Source: Tetrahymena elliotti 4EA (Eukaryota > Ciliophora > Oligohymenophorea > Hymenostomatida > Tetrahymenidae). From it: a DNA stretch of 64,000 nucleotides. The stretch spans positions 755,060-819,059 of the forward strand of contig JH720317.1 of NCBI GenBank assembly GCA_000231825.2. Reading direction: 5' to 3'. This document shows, in pieces, positions 24,201 to 37,928 of this stretch. Under the pieces are notes generated by a model. That model saw only the letters and a program-made list of their open reading frames with translations, did not search any database and was not told where the DNA came from. A program made the translations under genes and the position numbers. The stretch's first letter is position 1. Each line of letters begins with the position of its first letter.

Positions 24201-26011
24201 AATTTCTTATTTGTAAGAACTAGTTGAGAGGCAGTATAAAATCAATATTAAAAAGTCTTGCCTAAGTTAATATTAAAAATTTTAACCAAAAAATAATTGT
24301 TTTTATTTGGAGTTTTTTTCTGTATTAAAAAGGAATAATCGGTAAAATTTGTGAAGGTTAGTTAGGTATCTTTACCGTGAAAAAATAATTTTATTTTTTG
24401 AGTTTTTAAATAAAAATAAATTTAAAGATTTGTTTTGCTTTTATTTTATGTTTAAATAAAAGTAATCATATTAATTTGGTTTTTCTGAATTAAAAAGGCA
24501 TAATCTGTAAAATGTGTGAAGGTTAGTTAGGTATCTTTACCATGAAAAAATAATTTTATTTTTTGAGCTTTTAAATAAAAATAAATTGAAAGGTTTGTTT
24601 TGCTTTTAAATATTGTTTTTGTTCTCCAAAACAAATCAAAAGAAAAATTTACATAAGATTATTTAAATTGAATTAAAAAATTAATCTTCTATCTCTGATA
24701 CTTACTCCGTTGAGGTACACTTCCTTTTTGAAAGATTAAAAAACAAGTAAGTTATTTAAAGTAAATTAATAAGAAAGTACTGTGTTTAATCGAAGCAATA
24801 CTTCTAAGAAAAGAAAGCATATAATAACTTGATCATGAAAAATAGTCAAAAATGAATTTTTTGAGAAGGTAGATAAATGAATGAAAGGTATAGCTACTAT
24901 TAGCAAGAGGGTAAATACAATAACAAAAATATCCCAAATATACATGAGCAAAGCATCCTATTTTATTTCGTTTTAATTTGTTAATAATTTAATAATTTGC
25001 TTTTTCTAACTTTACCAAAGAAAATAGGTATTTGCCATCTAAAAACTCCTAAAATGACTTACCTAAAATTTAACCTGAAAATAAATAATATTGCTAAGAT
25101 ATTATAAGCTTTAAGTGTTTTAAATTACTGTTAAAGTATCCTTCTGAAACATCACCAATTTATTGCTAGCAAAATGTTAAAAAAACTTAAATGATTTTTT
25201 GATTGATAGAGAAAAAATTTACTTTAGTTTGATTAATCCACTTTCTTTTGAGGTAAAAATCAAAATCAGAGGAGACGTCGTTTATAATATTAAATTAATA
25301 AGCAGTGATTTGTTTAAAAAGTAAACTTTTAGACTTTTCTTTTAATTTATTTACAAATTTTTTTAAATCAGCAATTTTATTGAACTTCTTTTTTGGTTTT
25401 AATTGTTTTGTTTTAGATTTGTTTGTTGAAATTATTTGACTTTTTTGAGCTGCAAATTGATTTTATTAACTATTACAAAAAGATTGGTTATTTGTTTATG
25501 TTAAAAATTTATTCTTTTAAAATATATTATCTTTTTTATCATTAATTTGTGTCATAAATTAGTTTTTTGTAGAATCGTAGTGATTCTTTTGGAGAGAACT
25601 GTACTAACTTTGCTTTAAAACTAGAGAATTTTAATCAATTTTTTCAACGATTAAACCACAAGGAGTAGCGTCTTTGCTAATACATGAAGAGAATTATAAA
25701 GGGCTCATTAATGTATTATCGTTGTTGTTGTTGTTGAATAATTCACTTTTGTTTGTATTTTGTTGATTTTAAGTGATTATATCAATGTTTTTTACAATAA
25801 TTTATTGATGGTTCTACTAAAGGTCTGTTATGCTTTTATCTTACTATGGCTGAAAAACTTAGCTTATCATCGAGTAATCTAAATTCTTTGTTATTATTGA
25901 TTCCTCTACGTTATCAATTTTTTAAATATTTTAGGGTTAAAATCCTATTCTCTATTTGATTTTTTCCTATTCTTCTCTAAAGGTGAGAGATTCATAAAAA
26001 CTGTCTTCCAT
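21220..26011 (-). CDS. Channel C: CNBD-like potassium channel with zinc knuckle (multi-exon)
   Basis: The start is the ATG complementary to 26009-26011 (MEDSFYESLTFREEQEKIKQ). The N-terminal exon runs to about 25230 and ends NDVSSDFDFYLKRKWINQTK; it includes a run of five Asn encoded by AAC repeats. The S1 exon lies near 24770-24950. A long intron or intron group at about 24240-24700 carries an internal direct repeat. The filter TIGYGD is at 23883-23900. After S6/C-linker and the first CNBD half comes FGYEGFMLGKNSPYMLKS (about 23165-23220). The knuckle CISCGKCQHQLYECPY is at 22657-22698, followed by MAAQANNDES. The C-terminal cassette LQDLDMLVVRK...VPDNEMDLDK is at about 21390-21500, and TGA at 21220-21222. 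The gene is very close to B throughout, so the pair arose by a recent tandem duplication. Confidence 0.9.
24314..24608. repeat. Direct repeat of about 130 bp inside channel C
   Basis: Two copies, about 24314-24443 and 24479-24608, are offset by 165 bases. Both contain gaaggttagttaggtatc and a following A/T-rich block ending tttgttttgctttt. Exons flank it on both sides, so it is best explained as intronic. Confidence 0.75.
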
Positions 26012-26973
26012 AATACTTTCAATTTTATGCTTTTTTTGTTTAATTAACTTTTAAAATATGATAATTTATGTTTTATCTAGATAATTTTATTTTACAATAA
26101 TTTATTAAAAGTTCTTCATTATTAATTTCTTAATATACCTATCAATTAAAACAAACAAATAAATGAATCATTCTTTATTCCTTTGAGCCTGCAATAAATT
26201 ATTGCAATTAATTCTGGTTAAAAGTTAATTTTCTAAACGAACTGTAAGATGGCAATTTAAATAAATCAACTTTATTTTTAGCTTTATAATATTTTACTTA
26301 AAATTTATTTAAATAAAAAAAATATTTTAATATTTAACAATGTAAAGAAAGATTTTTAAGTGAAATCTTTTACAACTAACAATAGGTGATATTTATTTAC
26401 TTATTGTAGGTTTTATTCCAAATTGATAAAAAATTTGAAATATAAATATTTATTTGGATTCAATAATTAACTGATCTTCTAGTAATAGTTAGAATAAAAC
26501 ATTTAATGTTTCGCAAACTATTTTATAATAAAAATTTTCCATAAATAATAGATTTTAAAGGTATTTAAACAGTACTCATCTATTTCAAAGTTCATTTATT
26601 TTGTTTTTAAAATCAATTGATTATTTTTTCCAATCTGTGATTTAGAATTTTCAAAGAACTTTTACAGATAAAAAAATAAGATTATTAAATTTTTCTAATT
26701 AGTGACAAAAATATTCAGAATTACACTTTTTTCCAAGGAATGTAATAATATTACAGTAAAATTTGAAATAAACAAATGAATTATTTAACTTAAATTCCAT
26801 AAATACTTAATTTTTTTTAAAAGATTTTTAAGATCAGAAATTAAATTATAAAATAGACTTCTAATTATTTAACTTCACAAACTTAAAAAATGTCTGTTTT
26901 TTATTAAATAATTATCAATTTATTTTACTAAAAATTAGAGATAATACAAAAAATTTTACTTTTAAAAATTTTT
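26012..26973. other. A+T-rich spacer
   Basis: This is the 5' flank of channel C. No gene or RNA was recognised. Confidence 0.55.
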
Positions 26974-27091
26974 ATCCATATTAAAGTGAATTCCTTACAT
27001 TTAAAGGAAAATTTATTTTCAGCTTTCATAACATCCATATTAAAGTGAATTCCTTAAATTTATAGAAGAATTTATTTTCAGCTTTCATAAG
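26974..27091. repeat. Two copies of a 59-bp direct repeat
   Basis: Unit 1 (26974-27032) and unit 2 (27033-27091) both begin atccatattaaagtgaattc and end ttttcagctttcataa. They differ at only a few positions. The repeat lies downstream of channel D and upstream of channel C. Confidence 0.85.
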
Positions 27092-27239
27092 AATAATGAA
27101 ACGTACTTCAAAACAAATTACAATGAAATTTTAAAAATTTATTTAGTAAACACACAAATAGATTAAAATATTCAAATAAAATTATTATTTATTTAATTCT
27201 TAGGATATTTTGATTAAACATATTTTTTAATTGAAATAA

Positions 27240-27600
27240 AAGTTTATTTGTTTAGTTGTAAAATTTAAAGAGATTAAAAAATAAGAATACATTTTGAAGT
27301 AAATTATTTTTTGATTTCTTTGAATGTGTAATTTTTTTATTTAAATAATTAGATTTATTTTAGCATTTTAAGAGTATTTTTTTCAATTTTTACTTTGAAA
27401 AAGAATTAAATTTTTTAAATTTATTTGTTAAGTTGTTTTTTAAATAGATTAAAATATATATAAATACATTTTGAAATAAATAAATGATTTGTTTGATTCT
27501 TTGAATTTTTTGATTTTTTAAATTTCAATACTTTGATATGATTTAGTGTTTCAAGAGAGTATTTTTTCAATTTTTGTTAAAGTAGAAGAGAATTTAATTC
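27240..27600. repeat. Two imperfect copies of an approximately 180-bp unit downstream of channel D
   Basis: Blocks such as gattaaaa..aatacattttga and ttttttcaatttt recur at about 180-base spacing up to the stop of gene D. A similar arrangement occurs at about 39160-39470 downstream of the truncated copy of D, so the 3' flank was duplicated together with the gene. Confidence 0.55.
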
Positions 27601-30600
27601 ATTACTTAATTGGGTAATTTAATTTTTATATTTAAGTATAAAGGAATTTAGACTGTCTTTTTTTTTAGTTGGTATTCCTTTTTCTATTTGTTAAGATACT
27701 TCTTCTTCCTACAAAAAATCTTTTTTAGTTGTATTTAAAAATAACATTATTAGCATTATGGGATTTATAGTAATAGAGATAGTTATGAAGAGAGTCTATA
27801 TCTATTTCATTATCTGGTAGTTATATGTAGTCTTAGATCAAGTTCTTCTACTGCATAAGAATATATTGTTTTCTTACTAAAAGCATATCAATGTCTTATA
27901 GATTATTCTAACATCTAATTTGATATTCTGTTGAGTTAACTTGAGGTTATTGTTCTCTTCTTTTTGAAGTTAAATTTTAAAAACTTTCAACTACATTATT
28001 AAAGATTTTATTACTATTTTTTATTTCTAAATTTTGGGCTGTATTTTATGTATGATTGTTAAGAATTTGGGTTTCCTTTTAATTTTAGTTTTGGTTGTTC
28101 GTATTTTCTTGTTACAAGATCAAGTTGTCCAATGTTACTGATTTTTTTCTATTTTTGAACTTTCCTTAAGCTATAAATTAGATTATTTTAAATAATCCTT
28201 TATCAGATGGACTCTCTTCTTGAACACTCGATTTTGATTTTTATCTTTCCATATTCAAAACAACTTTTTGAAATTGATTGTTATCACTCAAGATATCTTC
28301 AATAGTTGGCTTGCTTTATTATTTTATTTTCAAACTTAATTCTCTTTGGAATTGTTTGTATTCTTGTTTGGATTTTTTTTGTCTTTCATCATAAGTTTAT
28401 TTTATAATTTCTAATTCACTTTCTTCGAAATTCTTGCTGGTTGCATATTTATACGAAGAGTTATTTACCTTCATTATTTAATGAATTGATGTTTTTTGAC
28501 TTGTGCTAATCTCTCCATTTGTCGATTATTTATTTTCGAAGTTATTATTCTTGTCTATTTATGGAGATAGCTCAGTGTTTTTTGAATAATGTAAAGATGA
28601 TGTCCTACTTTTTCTTTCCCTTAACAAATTCTAAACAATGTATTATTCATCATTGAAAAAGACTTTTTAATTTTCTAATTTTTAACATGGTTCATCTTTT
28701 TATTCTTCATGAGAATTAAATTAGTTATCTGAGGGAATGATTGAATAATCTTACTGCTTAGATTATTACTTTGAGAGAATTGATTAATTATCTTAATCAC
28801 CATTTCTTTCTATTTTATAAGACACTTTCTTAGAATCTCTATTAATTAAAGAACTATTTTCATAATTCTTATTATTCTTACTTGAAATTTTACTGCTTAA
28901 AGTTTCATAGTTTTAGCTTCCACTTAATTTTCTTTTGGGTTAAGGTCCATCTTTCATTATTGTTTAAAGATCGTCCAAGTTTTAAATTGTATTTTTATTT
29001 ATCTGCATTGATGCAGAAAGGGAAGAAGAAGATCCAGATTGGTCAATATCTTCTTCATCATCAGATTTCTTGACAACTGAGCTTTATATTAAATTTAAAG
29101 CCTCTATGATCAAAGCCTAATCATTATTGGCCACTGCCTCCATAGCTGATTCTTATAGAAATGCAATTTATTTTAAAAGACTACAAAATCTCTTTCTCTT
29201 TCTAAAGTAAGAACACCTTTCGTTTATTAGCTTCTAAGGCTTATATTTAATAGATAGACTAATATAAGGACATTGCGATAACTAATGATCTGTCATTCCA
29301 CAAGAAATACATTTTAATTTATAAACATTAGCATTTACACTTCCATAAATTGTTTGGTCTTTGATGAACAAAAACTTTTCCTGTTAATTTAAAGAAACTT
29401 TATGCAAAAGATAAAAATGTAAATTTGAATACATAATCTGTGGGGAATTGCTTTAGTATTTCTAGAAATACCTGCTTATCTATAAAAGAAACAATTGATG
29501 ATCCTTAAGATTTAACACTGTAAGTGCATTTTTCTCCAAGCAAAAAGCCTTCATAACCAAAAACATCTTTTTTCTTTTAAAAATAAAAAATTACTATAAT
29601 CCTGATTTTAATTATAAATTAAACAATTAATTTATTCTATGCGATGAATAAACGTTTTTTTGTTACAAATATACAAAAAATTATTATTATAATCATGAGC
29701 TAAGTTTCTTCTATGAATAAACAAACATTTTTTCTTTCCAATGATTTTGAGAATTTTATTTTTATTTTTTTAATATTTCTAAAAGAAACAAATGTAATCA
29801 AATAGATTGATTATTCTTTTCTCCCATGAGAATGTGATAAAATTAAAATAAAACTTTAAATTTACTTGTAGTTGTTGAAATTTAGATCCTAACAAATCAT
29901 CTTTTTCACTTAATTTTAAGGTACTAAAAATTTCAAGATTTCCATCATTCACAAAATAAAGTGAGTTGTTTAATTCCTTTTCTTCAAGTATGATTTCTCC
30001 CGGCATAAATTATTTTTATTTGATTTGTAATGATATTTATTCTTAACATTTCTAAGATAGATTTTTAAAAAGAATAATTGAGTTAATATTTTCTCTGTTC
30101 AAATCTAACAAAACTTCTTCTTGTAGATTTTAAGGTAATTATTTCATAAATTAATTGGCAAAACTCTTTGAGTGCTAGCTTTAAATATAAAAGTATTCAT
30201 AAAATTTTCTAACTTTTTGTTGTAATTTCATGCTTAAGCCTCCAACTTTCATCTAATAATTTATTCCAGTCATCAGTTTGTTAAAGCTTTCATTTTTATT
30301 GTCTTCGAATTTAACAATTTCACTAATTTAAGAGAATGTGTAAGCAGTGATATTGGTAGAAAGGATAGCAACCATCATTATAAATAGTCTTTCATCTTTA
30401 AATAAAATAATTTCATATACTTTTATACAATTGCAATTTGATCATAAATATGCTTGAGTAACAGCAAGCTTTATTATTAAGTAGCAATCAATTATTTTTT
30501 TCAAAACAAATTTTAATAAAATTGCATGATTATCATTCAGTTTTTCAACAATAATGTTTATTTAAGTTTTAATATATGAGTTTGTTTGAAAAAAATAAAA

Positions 30601-32300
30601 ATTTTTTGAAATGATTACAAAAAGTATAAGGGGAAATGTCTCCATAACCAATTGTGCAGATAGTAATAATCATAAAGTAAAGTGAAGAGAAATATTGTTT
30701 TTCTATTGTGGAGTTACTTAAGTCGAATTTGTTCAACCAGCTATCTTGATTTTGTTTTTGTTCATACTATCCAATGTTTAAGAATATGCAGCAAGTTACA
30801 TGCACTAGAATGAGAACTTTGATTTCTAATTTCAGCAGTTTCATCCAATTTTTGATTGAATCATTTAATTACAGTTTAGTTTCAAATTCTATAACTTTTT
30901 AAGGAATATCCAAATACTTTACAAAAGCAAGATAATCTAAATAACTGAGAATTCTATAACTTCCATTGTAACTTTAAGAAAAAGTATAAAGAACTAAAAT
31001 AATTAAATCCTTTCTGTTTATTTAAAATATTTATTTATTTTCCTTTTGAATTCTTTTTTAAGAAATTTACAAAAAATTTTTAAAATTTGATTGAAAGATG
31101 GCCTTTCTATCTCGAATTATTACTCCATGCAAATAAACCTCCTAAATTTTAGAAAAAAGTAAGGTTAGAAAAGAGAAATCGATTGCCGCAATTAATACCG
31201 AATTTAAATTAAGGAATGTTTCAATTCCTAGAATCCACTAAACACATTTGTAGTGAAAGAAGTGGAGAAAACTTTCATCTTAAAATTAAATTAAGTGAGC
31301 GATAGGGATCACAAGTATTAAATAGAATGTGAAGGCAATGATAAATATATCCCAAATTAATCTGATAATTGAATCCTTTTTGTGATAAATAATTAACTTA
31401 AATTTTAAATAAATATATTTACGATAGAAAACAAATATTTTCCTTGCATGAACTCTTGGATAAATTGAATGTGAAAAGGATCTAATTAATATGATGAGAT
31501 ATTAAAAATTAATTAATTAATAAAGAAAAAAAGAAAAAGTAAGTGAACTCGCTAAAAGTAAAAAATAAAAGTGTAATTTACTTCTGAATTGATAATACAA
31601 TTTCCTGAAGAATGATATTTTCTGAAATTTAAACAAAAAAAGGAATTAATTTTGTAGATATGGTCAGCAAGCGTATAATTAATAATTTTACTTTCAAGTT
31701 TTGAACATATCCTTCAAACAAGTAATAATCATAATCTGAAGTAATATCATTAATGATTTAAAACTATGGCTTTGAAATGTTTCTGAATAAGACTTTTTTT
31801 GAGGAGAGTTTTAATTTGTTTATAAACCTCCTTACATATTTGATGGTCTGAATTAAACCATCAGCTTTGAATTTATTTAGATTTGTTATCCTTGGCGAAG
31901 TAGAATTGTAGTTTGAAGGTGTTTTAAATCCTTAATCATACATTTCGCTTTACTTTTATTATGAATTTTGCTATTTCAGCGTTTCCTTTAAAGAACTGCT
32001 ACTTCTTTTATTATTCATTACTTATTAGCTTGTTTAAATATGATTAGGAGATGGACTTAACTAAATAGGAGAGTATGAGCTAGAGTCTTCTTTATTTAAT
32101 TTATAAATTTCATGATGCTAATCTATATTTTGAATATTAATGTTTAAATTGTTTTAGCTAATCTATGATTTCACTTATTAGATTTGGATTTATTTATTAT
32201 GAGATCTACTAATATCCTTCATACTATCATCTATTTAAGCATTATTGTCAAAGTAAGCTAATTATTACTTTTAGTTTCCATTAAAACTGCAATCTTACAT
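27599..32300 (-). CDS. Channel D: CNBD-like potassium channel with zinc knuckle (multi-exon)
   Basis: The start is the ATG complementary to 32298-32300 (MQDCSFNGNQKQQLAYFDNN). A more internal ATG is in a frame that closes at once, so the upstream one is chosen. The N-terminal exon ends near 31690 with NDITSDYDYYLFEGYVQNLK. S4 is very weakly charged (YLDYLAFVKYLDIPQK); S5 is KVLILVHVTCCIFLNIG. The filter TIGYGD is at 30638-30655. The first CNBD half reads KQKQFMPGEIILEEKELNNS, then LYFVNDGNLEI (about 29920-30020). The second half is FGYEGFLLGEKCTYSVKSQG (about 29500-29560). The knuckle CISCGMTDHQLSQCPY is at 29270-29311, preceded by EKFLFIKDQTIYG and followed by MEAVANNDQ. The cassette LQDIDMLLVRK...LPDNEIDIDS is at about 27800-27910, and TGA at 27599-27601. 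Its C-terminal half is duplicated at 39398-40962. Confidence 0.9.
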
Positions 32301-33187
32301 TGTGAAATGACAGCTATCATCAGGCTACTAAAAATTTAAAATATTTTAACTAAAATTTAGAACCGTTGTTTTAATTTTTTCTTATCCTTAGCGTAGAGTA
32401 TTACTTTCAAAAGTAGGTTCTTCCATAAATTCTAATTAGCTTTCTATTATTATTTCTATTAAAATTAATTATTCACAAAAATTTCTTTTCAAATAGCACT
32501 TTCAATAAATACTAAAATATCAAATAATCACCAATGGATTTTATGAGTAATAATATTTACTTTTTGATAAAAAGTGAATAATCAATCAAAATTAGGAAGG
32601 AATCTAAGGAAAATAATCAACTTAATTAAAACTGTAATATGATAATTTAAAGTTAGAAACAAATTATTTTTTTGTATGAAACTACAATGAATAAAATCAT
32701 AATCAAATAAGGTTTAAATAAGTATACATAAGATTATTTTTTTGGCTTTCAAAACAATTTTTAAAGGTTTTTATGATGTATATATGTCAAATACTTTTTT
32801 ATTTTTTCATAGAATAAAATATGTAGTTTTGATAACTAAGCAAAATGTAAGCTTCACTTAGCGATAATTCGTCATAAATACAAATTTTAATTTTGATGAA
32901 AATAATTAATTTAGATTAAAATGTATATAGAAATATATGTAAATTGTAAATATTACTTAGAAAAGGAAATAACTATTAATTAATATTTATAAATTTGATT
33001 TGTTTTGGAATCTTTCAAATTATTTAAATCTAACTCATTAAAATATTTATCATATTTGATTTTAATTTAAAAAATGTTGAGATAAAAAACATTTCCTTAT
33101 CTTTCAGCTTGTTTATTTGATTTAAAGTATAGATAGTATGACTATGTTCATTCAATAAATATGATATCTGCTTCTAGTAAAAAGCAG
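32301..33187. other. A+T-rich spacer
   Basis: This is the 5' flank of channel D and 3' flank of channel E. I see no gene, RNA or clear repeat. Confidence 0.55.
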
Positions 33188-36100
33188 TCAAACTAACTTT
33201 TTGGTATTAAATGAAGTTGGTTTGTAGCGATGTGTTTTTCTCTAAATTTTCCTTTTATTAATTACTCTTTTCATATTAGGTGTTTTTACATCTTTATTTT
33301 TTTCATCTTTAATCTTGATTCTTTATAAAATTTATTTTAAATTACCATTTATGTAATAGTATTTGTAGTTATGTAAAATATCAATATCTATTTCATTATC
33401 AGGTACTTAAATGAAATCAGATATTTTATTTTTCTATTGCATTAGCAAAAACTCTTTTCTAATGACCAATAAATCTAAGTTTTGTAAGTTTAGCATGAAT
33501 CTAATCTAAAATTAATTAGAATCTAATTAATTATCTTCTAAATCTCTTACTTGATTGCTTGAAAACTTCATTTTATTGTCACTATTAATCCTTTTTAATT
33601 TTTAATTTTTTACTTTTTCAAATTTAAAATTCAATAAACAAATTTATTTTTTTTAATGGGGGAAGATCACATCACCATTCATTTTTAAATTGTAAAAAAA
33701 TAAATGAATTGATGGTAAATTTTTACAGGTCTTTTAGTAAAAAAATTTAAATATTAACCTTCCCATTAAATTGCAGATTTTTTTTTAATAAATTTAATAT
33801 TATTTATCTTAAAAATGAAAATTGTAAATGATTTAATTAAAAAAGTTTGTTTGAAATAGTTATTACTTGAAGAGATGATGAGTTCTTTTATTAACAAGAG
33901 GAGAATTAGAAGAAATGGAGCTAATGCTAGGATTTGCTTAAATTTTTACTTTGTCACCAATTTTAACTTTTAAGTTTTTTATTTATTACGGCTTGGGCAT
34001 TTTTGTTGGACCAAGAATATCAATTTGCACTTCTGAATTAGATTTTTTTCTAAAATTTTGATTTTCATCAGTTTTTCTCTCATTTATATTTAAAGATTTT
34101 TATCGACTTGAAATTGCTTTATTATCAAAGTTACTGTCAGCTTCATTATTTAAATTTTCGTTTTCTTGAATTTATGTTTCTACAGTATTACTTAGCTATT
34201 TGCTAAAATAAGATTTTGCAAATTAAAAATTTTATTTTTTACCTTACTTTTATTTAATGTTTTCAAATCTCAAAGTATTTTATTATCCTAAAATATTTGC
34301 GTTACTTTACTTCATACTAAAATTATCTTCCATATTTTAATTTTAATTATTTGCTTAAAGAACTTAAAAATCTTGATTTGCTTTATGACTATTTTGTGTT
34401 AATTTATCTTGTTCTTATTATTTTATTATTGAATCATCTTCTTTGCTTTTTATTTTATTGTTTTCAGAAAAATCTGATAGAGCTAATGATTTTATAGATT
34501 GGGTAAAAGATATAGATGAACTTAACTCTTAAATTTGTTTAGAATCCACATCCTATTCATTTTTTTATTTATTCTCAGAGTCATCTTGTATGTTAATGTT
34601 TTGTGTTTTAGCTTACTAGGTTTTAGTATTTAAATCATTTAAATTTTTAGATACTACCTCTACTTCATTTTCCTTAACAAAATCAACATGCAGCATATCT
34701 TTTGTTCTATTTTTTCCTTCTTATACATTATTATTTTTGTAAAATGAACTAAATTTGATAAATGATTGATCTTCACTTGAATAGCTTTATTCGTTGAAAT
34801 TAACAGTATCTTACTGTGCTGTAAGAGTATCATCCTTCATAAAGGCAAATGTTACAGCAATATCTTAATAATACTTATTGTTCTTCAAGGTATTTGTATT
34901 TCTCACTTTAATCCTTTAATAGTAATTCCTTAGGTTGACAGATTTATCATTCTTATATTTAATAGTTGGATTGATAAATTGACAACGATTAGGATAATGA
35001 TCGTATTCTTGACAAGAAATACATTTTAACCTATACACTACTTTTTAAAAAGAATCATATTTTTATTTATCTCTAGTGTAGCAAAATTTTTCCTAGTTTT
35101 AAAAACAATGAATTAGATTGAATTTAAAATAAACTCTTACATAGTCTATTGGAAATAGTTTTATAACTTATAAAAATTAATCTTTCTCTAAATAAGAAAT
35201 GACTGATTATCCTACTGATTTTATACTGTAAGGACAATTTTCTCCATAAAGAAATCCTTCATATCCAAAAGAGTCTTATTTCTTTTTATTTTTAATACTA
35301 TTTTAGATTCTTTTTTTCTTGATTTTAAAATGAATATTTACTTTTAGCAGAGTAATCCCTTTCTCAAAAATGATTTCATCTTTCTTTTAAGATACTGAAC
35401 AAAGTATTTATAAAGTTCCTTGAGAAACAAAATACAAGGAATCATTGAATTCTTTTTCTTAAATAGCTATTTCGTCAGGAAGTAATTATTTTTATTTGAT
35501 GCTAAGAGATATCATTTTTATGCATTAAGGAGAGAATCCTTTGAATATCTAAATCGAATTAATAAATTGTTTGTTCATTTCTAAAAGAACTTCTTCCTTT
35601 AAATGATTTGGAAGTCTATCCAAAAGAGATTCCTGAATATGTGATTTCTATAAATCTGAGTCATGCAAATATTCAAAATATTTTCTCACTTTTTGTTGTA
35701 AGTTAATCCCAAGACTATTCAATTTCATTTAAAAATTAATTCCTACCATTACTTTATTGAAGCTCTCTTTCTTGATATCTTCAAATTTCACTATCTCACT
35801 TATTTAAGAGAATGAATAAGCTGTGATATTTGTTGAAATTAAAGCTACTAAAATGATAAACGATCTTTCTGCTATATTAATTATAAAATTTAATCACTTA
35901 AAACAATTTAATAGATTATTTACTTATTGTGCATGGAGATATATCTCCATAACCAACTGTGCATATTGAGATAATTATAAAGTAAAATGAAGTTAAGTAA
36001 AGCTCTGCTATTGAATAATTTGAGAAATTATATTTGTCAATCCAATTTTATGCTTAATCATTTTTTTCAAATTACCCTATGAGTAAAAAAATACAACAAG

Positions 36101-37928
36101 CAACATGGGCTAAAATCAAAACAATTGATTCAAGTTTCAGTAACTTCAGCCAATTTTTAAAAGAGTCACTAATTTAAAATTTAATTTCTAACTCTGAGAG
36201 CTTTGAAGGTATCTCTCTATATTTGAGAAACAATAAAAAGTCTAAATACTTAACATAAGCATGTAACTCTCTGTGGTAAATTGAGTAAATATAAAGACAA
36301 AAAAGAAGAAGATCAATCCTTTTTAGGTAAAAAAAGTAAATATAAAATTAGTTAGTGACTTAGTTTTTTTACATAACTTTCCAATGAGTTAGCTTGAATA
36401 TTGTATATCTATCTTTAATTGTTACACCATTAGAGTATATTTCCTTTGAAAAAAGAACTGTGTAATTTAATAATTTTGATAATAGAATAATTTACTGAAT
36501 TTAAATTAATCAAGAATTCTAGGACTAAAATTTATTTAATTAAGTGCTGATGTATTGCAGTAAATAAATTATCATTATCACCAAATACATGAGATAAAGG
36601 AATCATTATCAGCAAATATAAAACAAAAAAAATCATCAAAATATCCCAAACAAATCTCCAAATAGAATCCTGAATTTAATAAAAAAATAATTTTAACATG
36701 AAATAGAGAAATTAATAGCCTGATTCAATATTATCTAAAATCTTTACCTAAGCAAACAAATATTTGCCTTCCATAAATTCATTGCAAAATTCAGTTAATC
36801 TAGGACCTTTAAAAAATAAAAAAATATTTAGTTAGTCAGTGGTTTAAATTATTACTTGAAACTTGATGATTAAAATTTCAGAAAGAGATACTTACATATT
36901 TTTTTCATTTAAATATTTTCGATTTTCAAAAAAATGTCAAAAATTATTTTGGGCTGAAGAAAATTTACTGATTTGAAAGAGAAATAAAAAAATAAATGTA
37001 TTTACTTCTTAATTTGATTAATATCCTCTCTAGAAAAGAATATCTCTTTAAGTATTATAATAATAATAAATGAATCTATTGATGGAAAAATAAACTAATA
37101 TAATAAATGTGACGAAGTATGATTGAATTAATAATCAATTTCGTTGAAAAGGAAGAATAAAAATGAAAATGTATTTTTTACAAATATTTATTGAATATCT
37201 TTCTTTTCTACGTAAAATTTATAATTAGCAGCAGCATCGTTTATCATACTAAATTATCTGAAGGAGAGATTTTTGAAAAGAACTTTTGAATTAACTTACT
37301 TTAGCTTAGCTATAAATCGCTTTGCTAACTAAAGACTATTTATTAAATTGTGAGTTGATTTTTGTTTCTTTGGTTAACTTTTTTATGGAGTTTAAATTTA
37401 TGATTGAGCTTCTAAACTGCTATCTCCTATTTTTTATGTTTTCTCAAATTATTGGCTTTAACCTTAATGATTAAATGTTTCAACTTCCTCTAGTTTTGAA
37501 TTAGAATTTAAATTTATATGGTTAATAACACTCTTTCCGTTGATCATTTTTTGTGAATTATTATAACTTAGCTAATTAGGAGTTTATATTTAAGACTCTT
37601 ATTTTTCAATTTTCATAATATTCTGCTAATCATTTTAAACAAAATTCATATCCTGATCATTAATTGGTGATAAAATCTATATTTCTTCATTATTTCCTAA
37701 ATTTTAGTTTTTTACATTCGAAACGCATAGGCTTTCTACTTCTAAGACTTTTTCACTATGCTAACGCAAATATAAGCATCTATAACTTGCTTCTTTTGGA
37801 GTTATTTAAATAGATTCATCATCTAAGTGATAATTTGGCATCTAGTAACTGATGTTATTTAAAGTTGTTTTCATCATTTACTATCCATTTCTAAGAGTTT
37901 AAGATTCTAATTCACTCTCCTCTTCCAT
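33188..37928 (-). CDS. Channel E: CNBD-like potassium channel with zinc knuckle (multi-exon)
   Basis: The start is the ATG complementary to 37926-37928 (MEEESELESQTLRNGQQ). The N-terminal exon runs to about 37190 and ends NDAAANYKFYVEKK. A short exon reads EFMEGKYLFAQ (about 36750). S4 is YLDFLLFLKYREIPSK; S5 is IVLILAHVACCIFLLIG. The filter TVGYGD is at 35943-35960, the only Val in the array. The second CNBD half reads FGYEGFLYGENCPYSIKSVG (about 35210-35270). The knuckle CISCQEYDHYPNRCQF is at 34982-35023; here the usual Gly after the second Cys and the Pro after the last Cys are replaced, although all four ligands are kept. The tail is long, and a stretch at about 33620-33850 carries an inverted repeat. 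The cassette LQNLDLLVIRK...VPDNEIDID lies at about 33380-33490, and TGA at 33188-33190. Confidence 0.88.
33653..33769. repeat. Imperfect inverted repeat in the tail of channel E
   Basis: Outer arms ttaatgggggaag (33653-33665) and cttcccattaa (33759-33769), and inner arms tcaccattcattttta (33672-33687) and taaatgaattgatggt (33701-33716), are imperfectly complementary. The minus-strand frame stays open across it, so it could be coding or lie in an intron that begins GTAATAAC. Confidence 0.5.

Noticed and set aside
33205..33240. Sequence like the Tetrahymena chromosome breakage site (CAAACCAACTTCATT on the minus strand)
   Set aside because: It differs from the 15-base consensus as I recall it at three positions and lies within the coding end of channel E.
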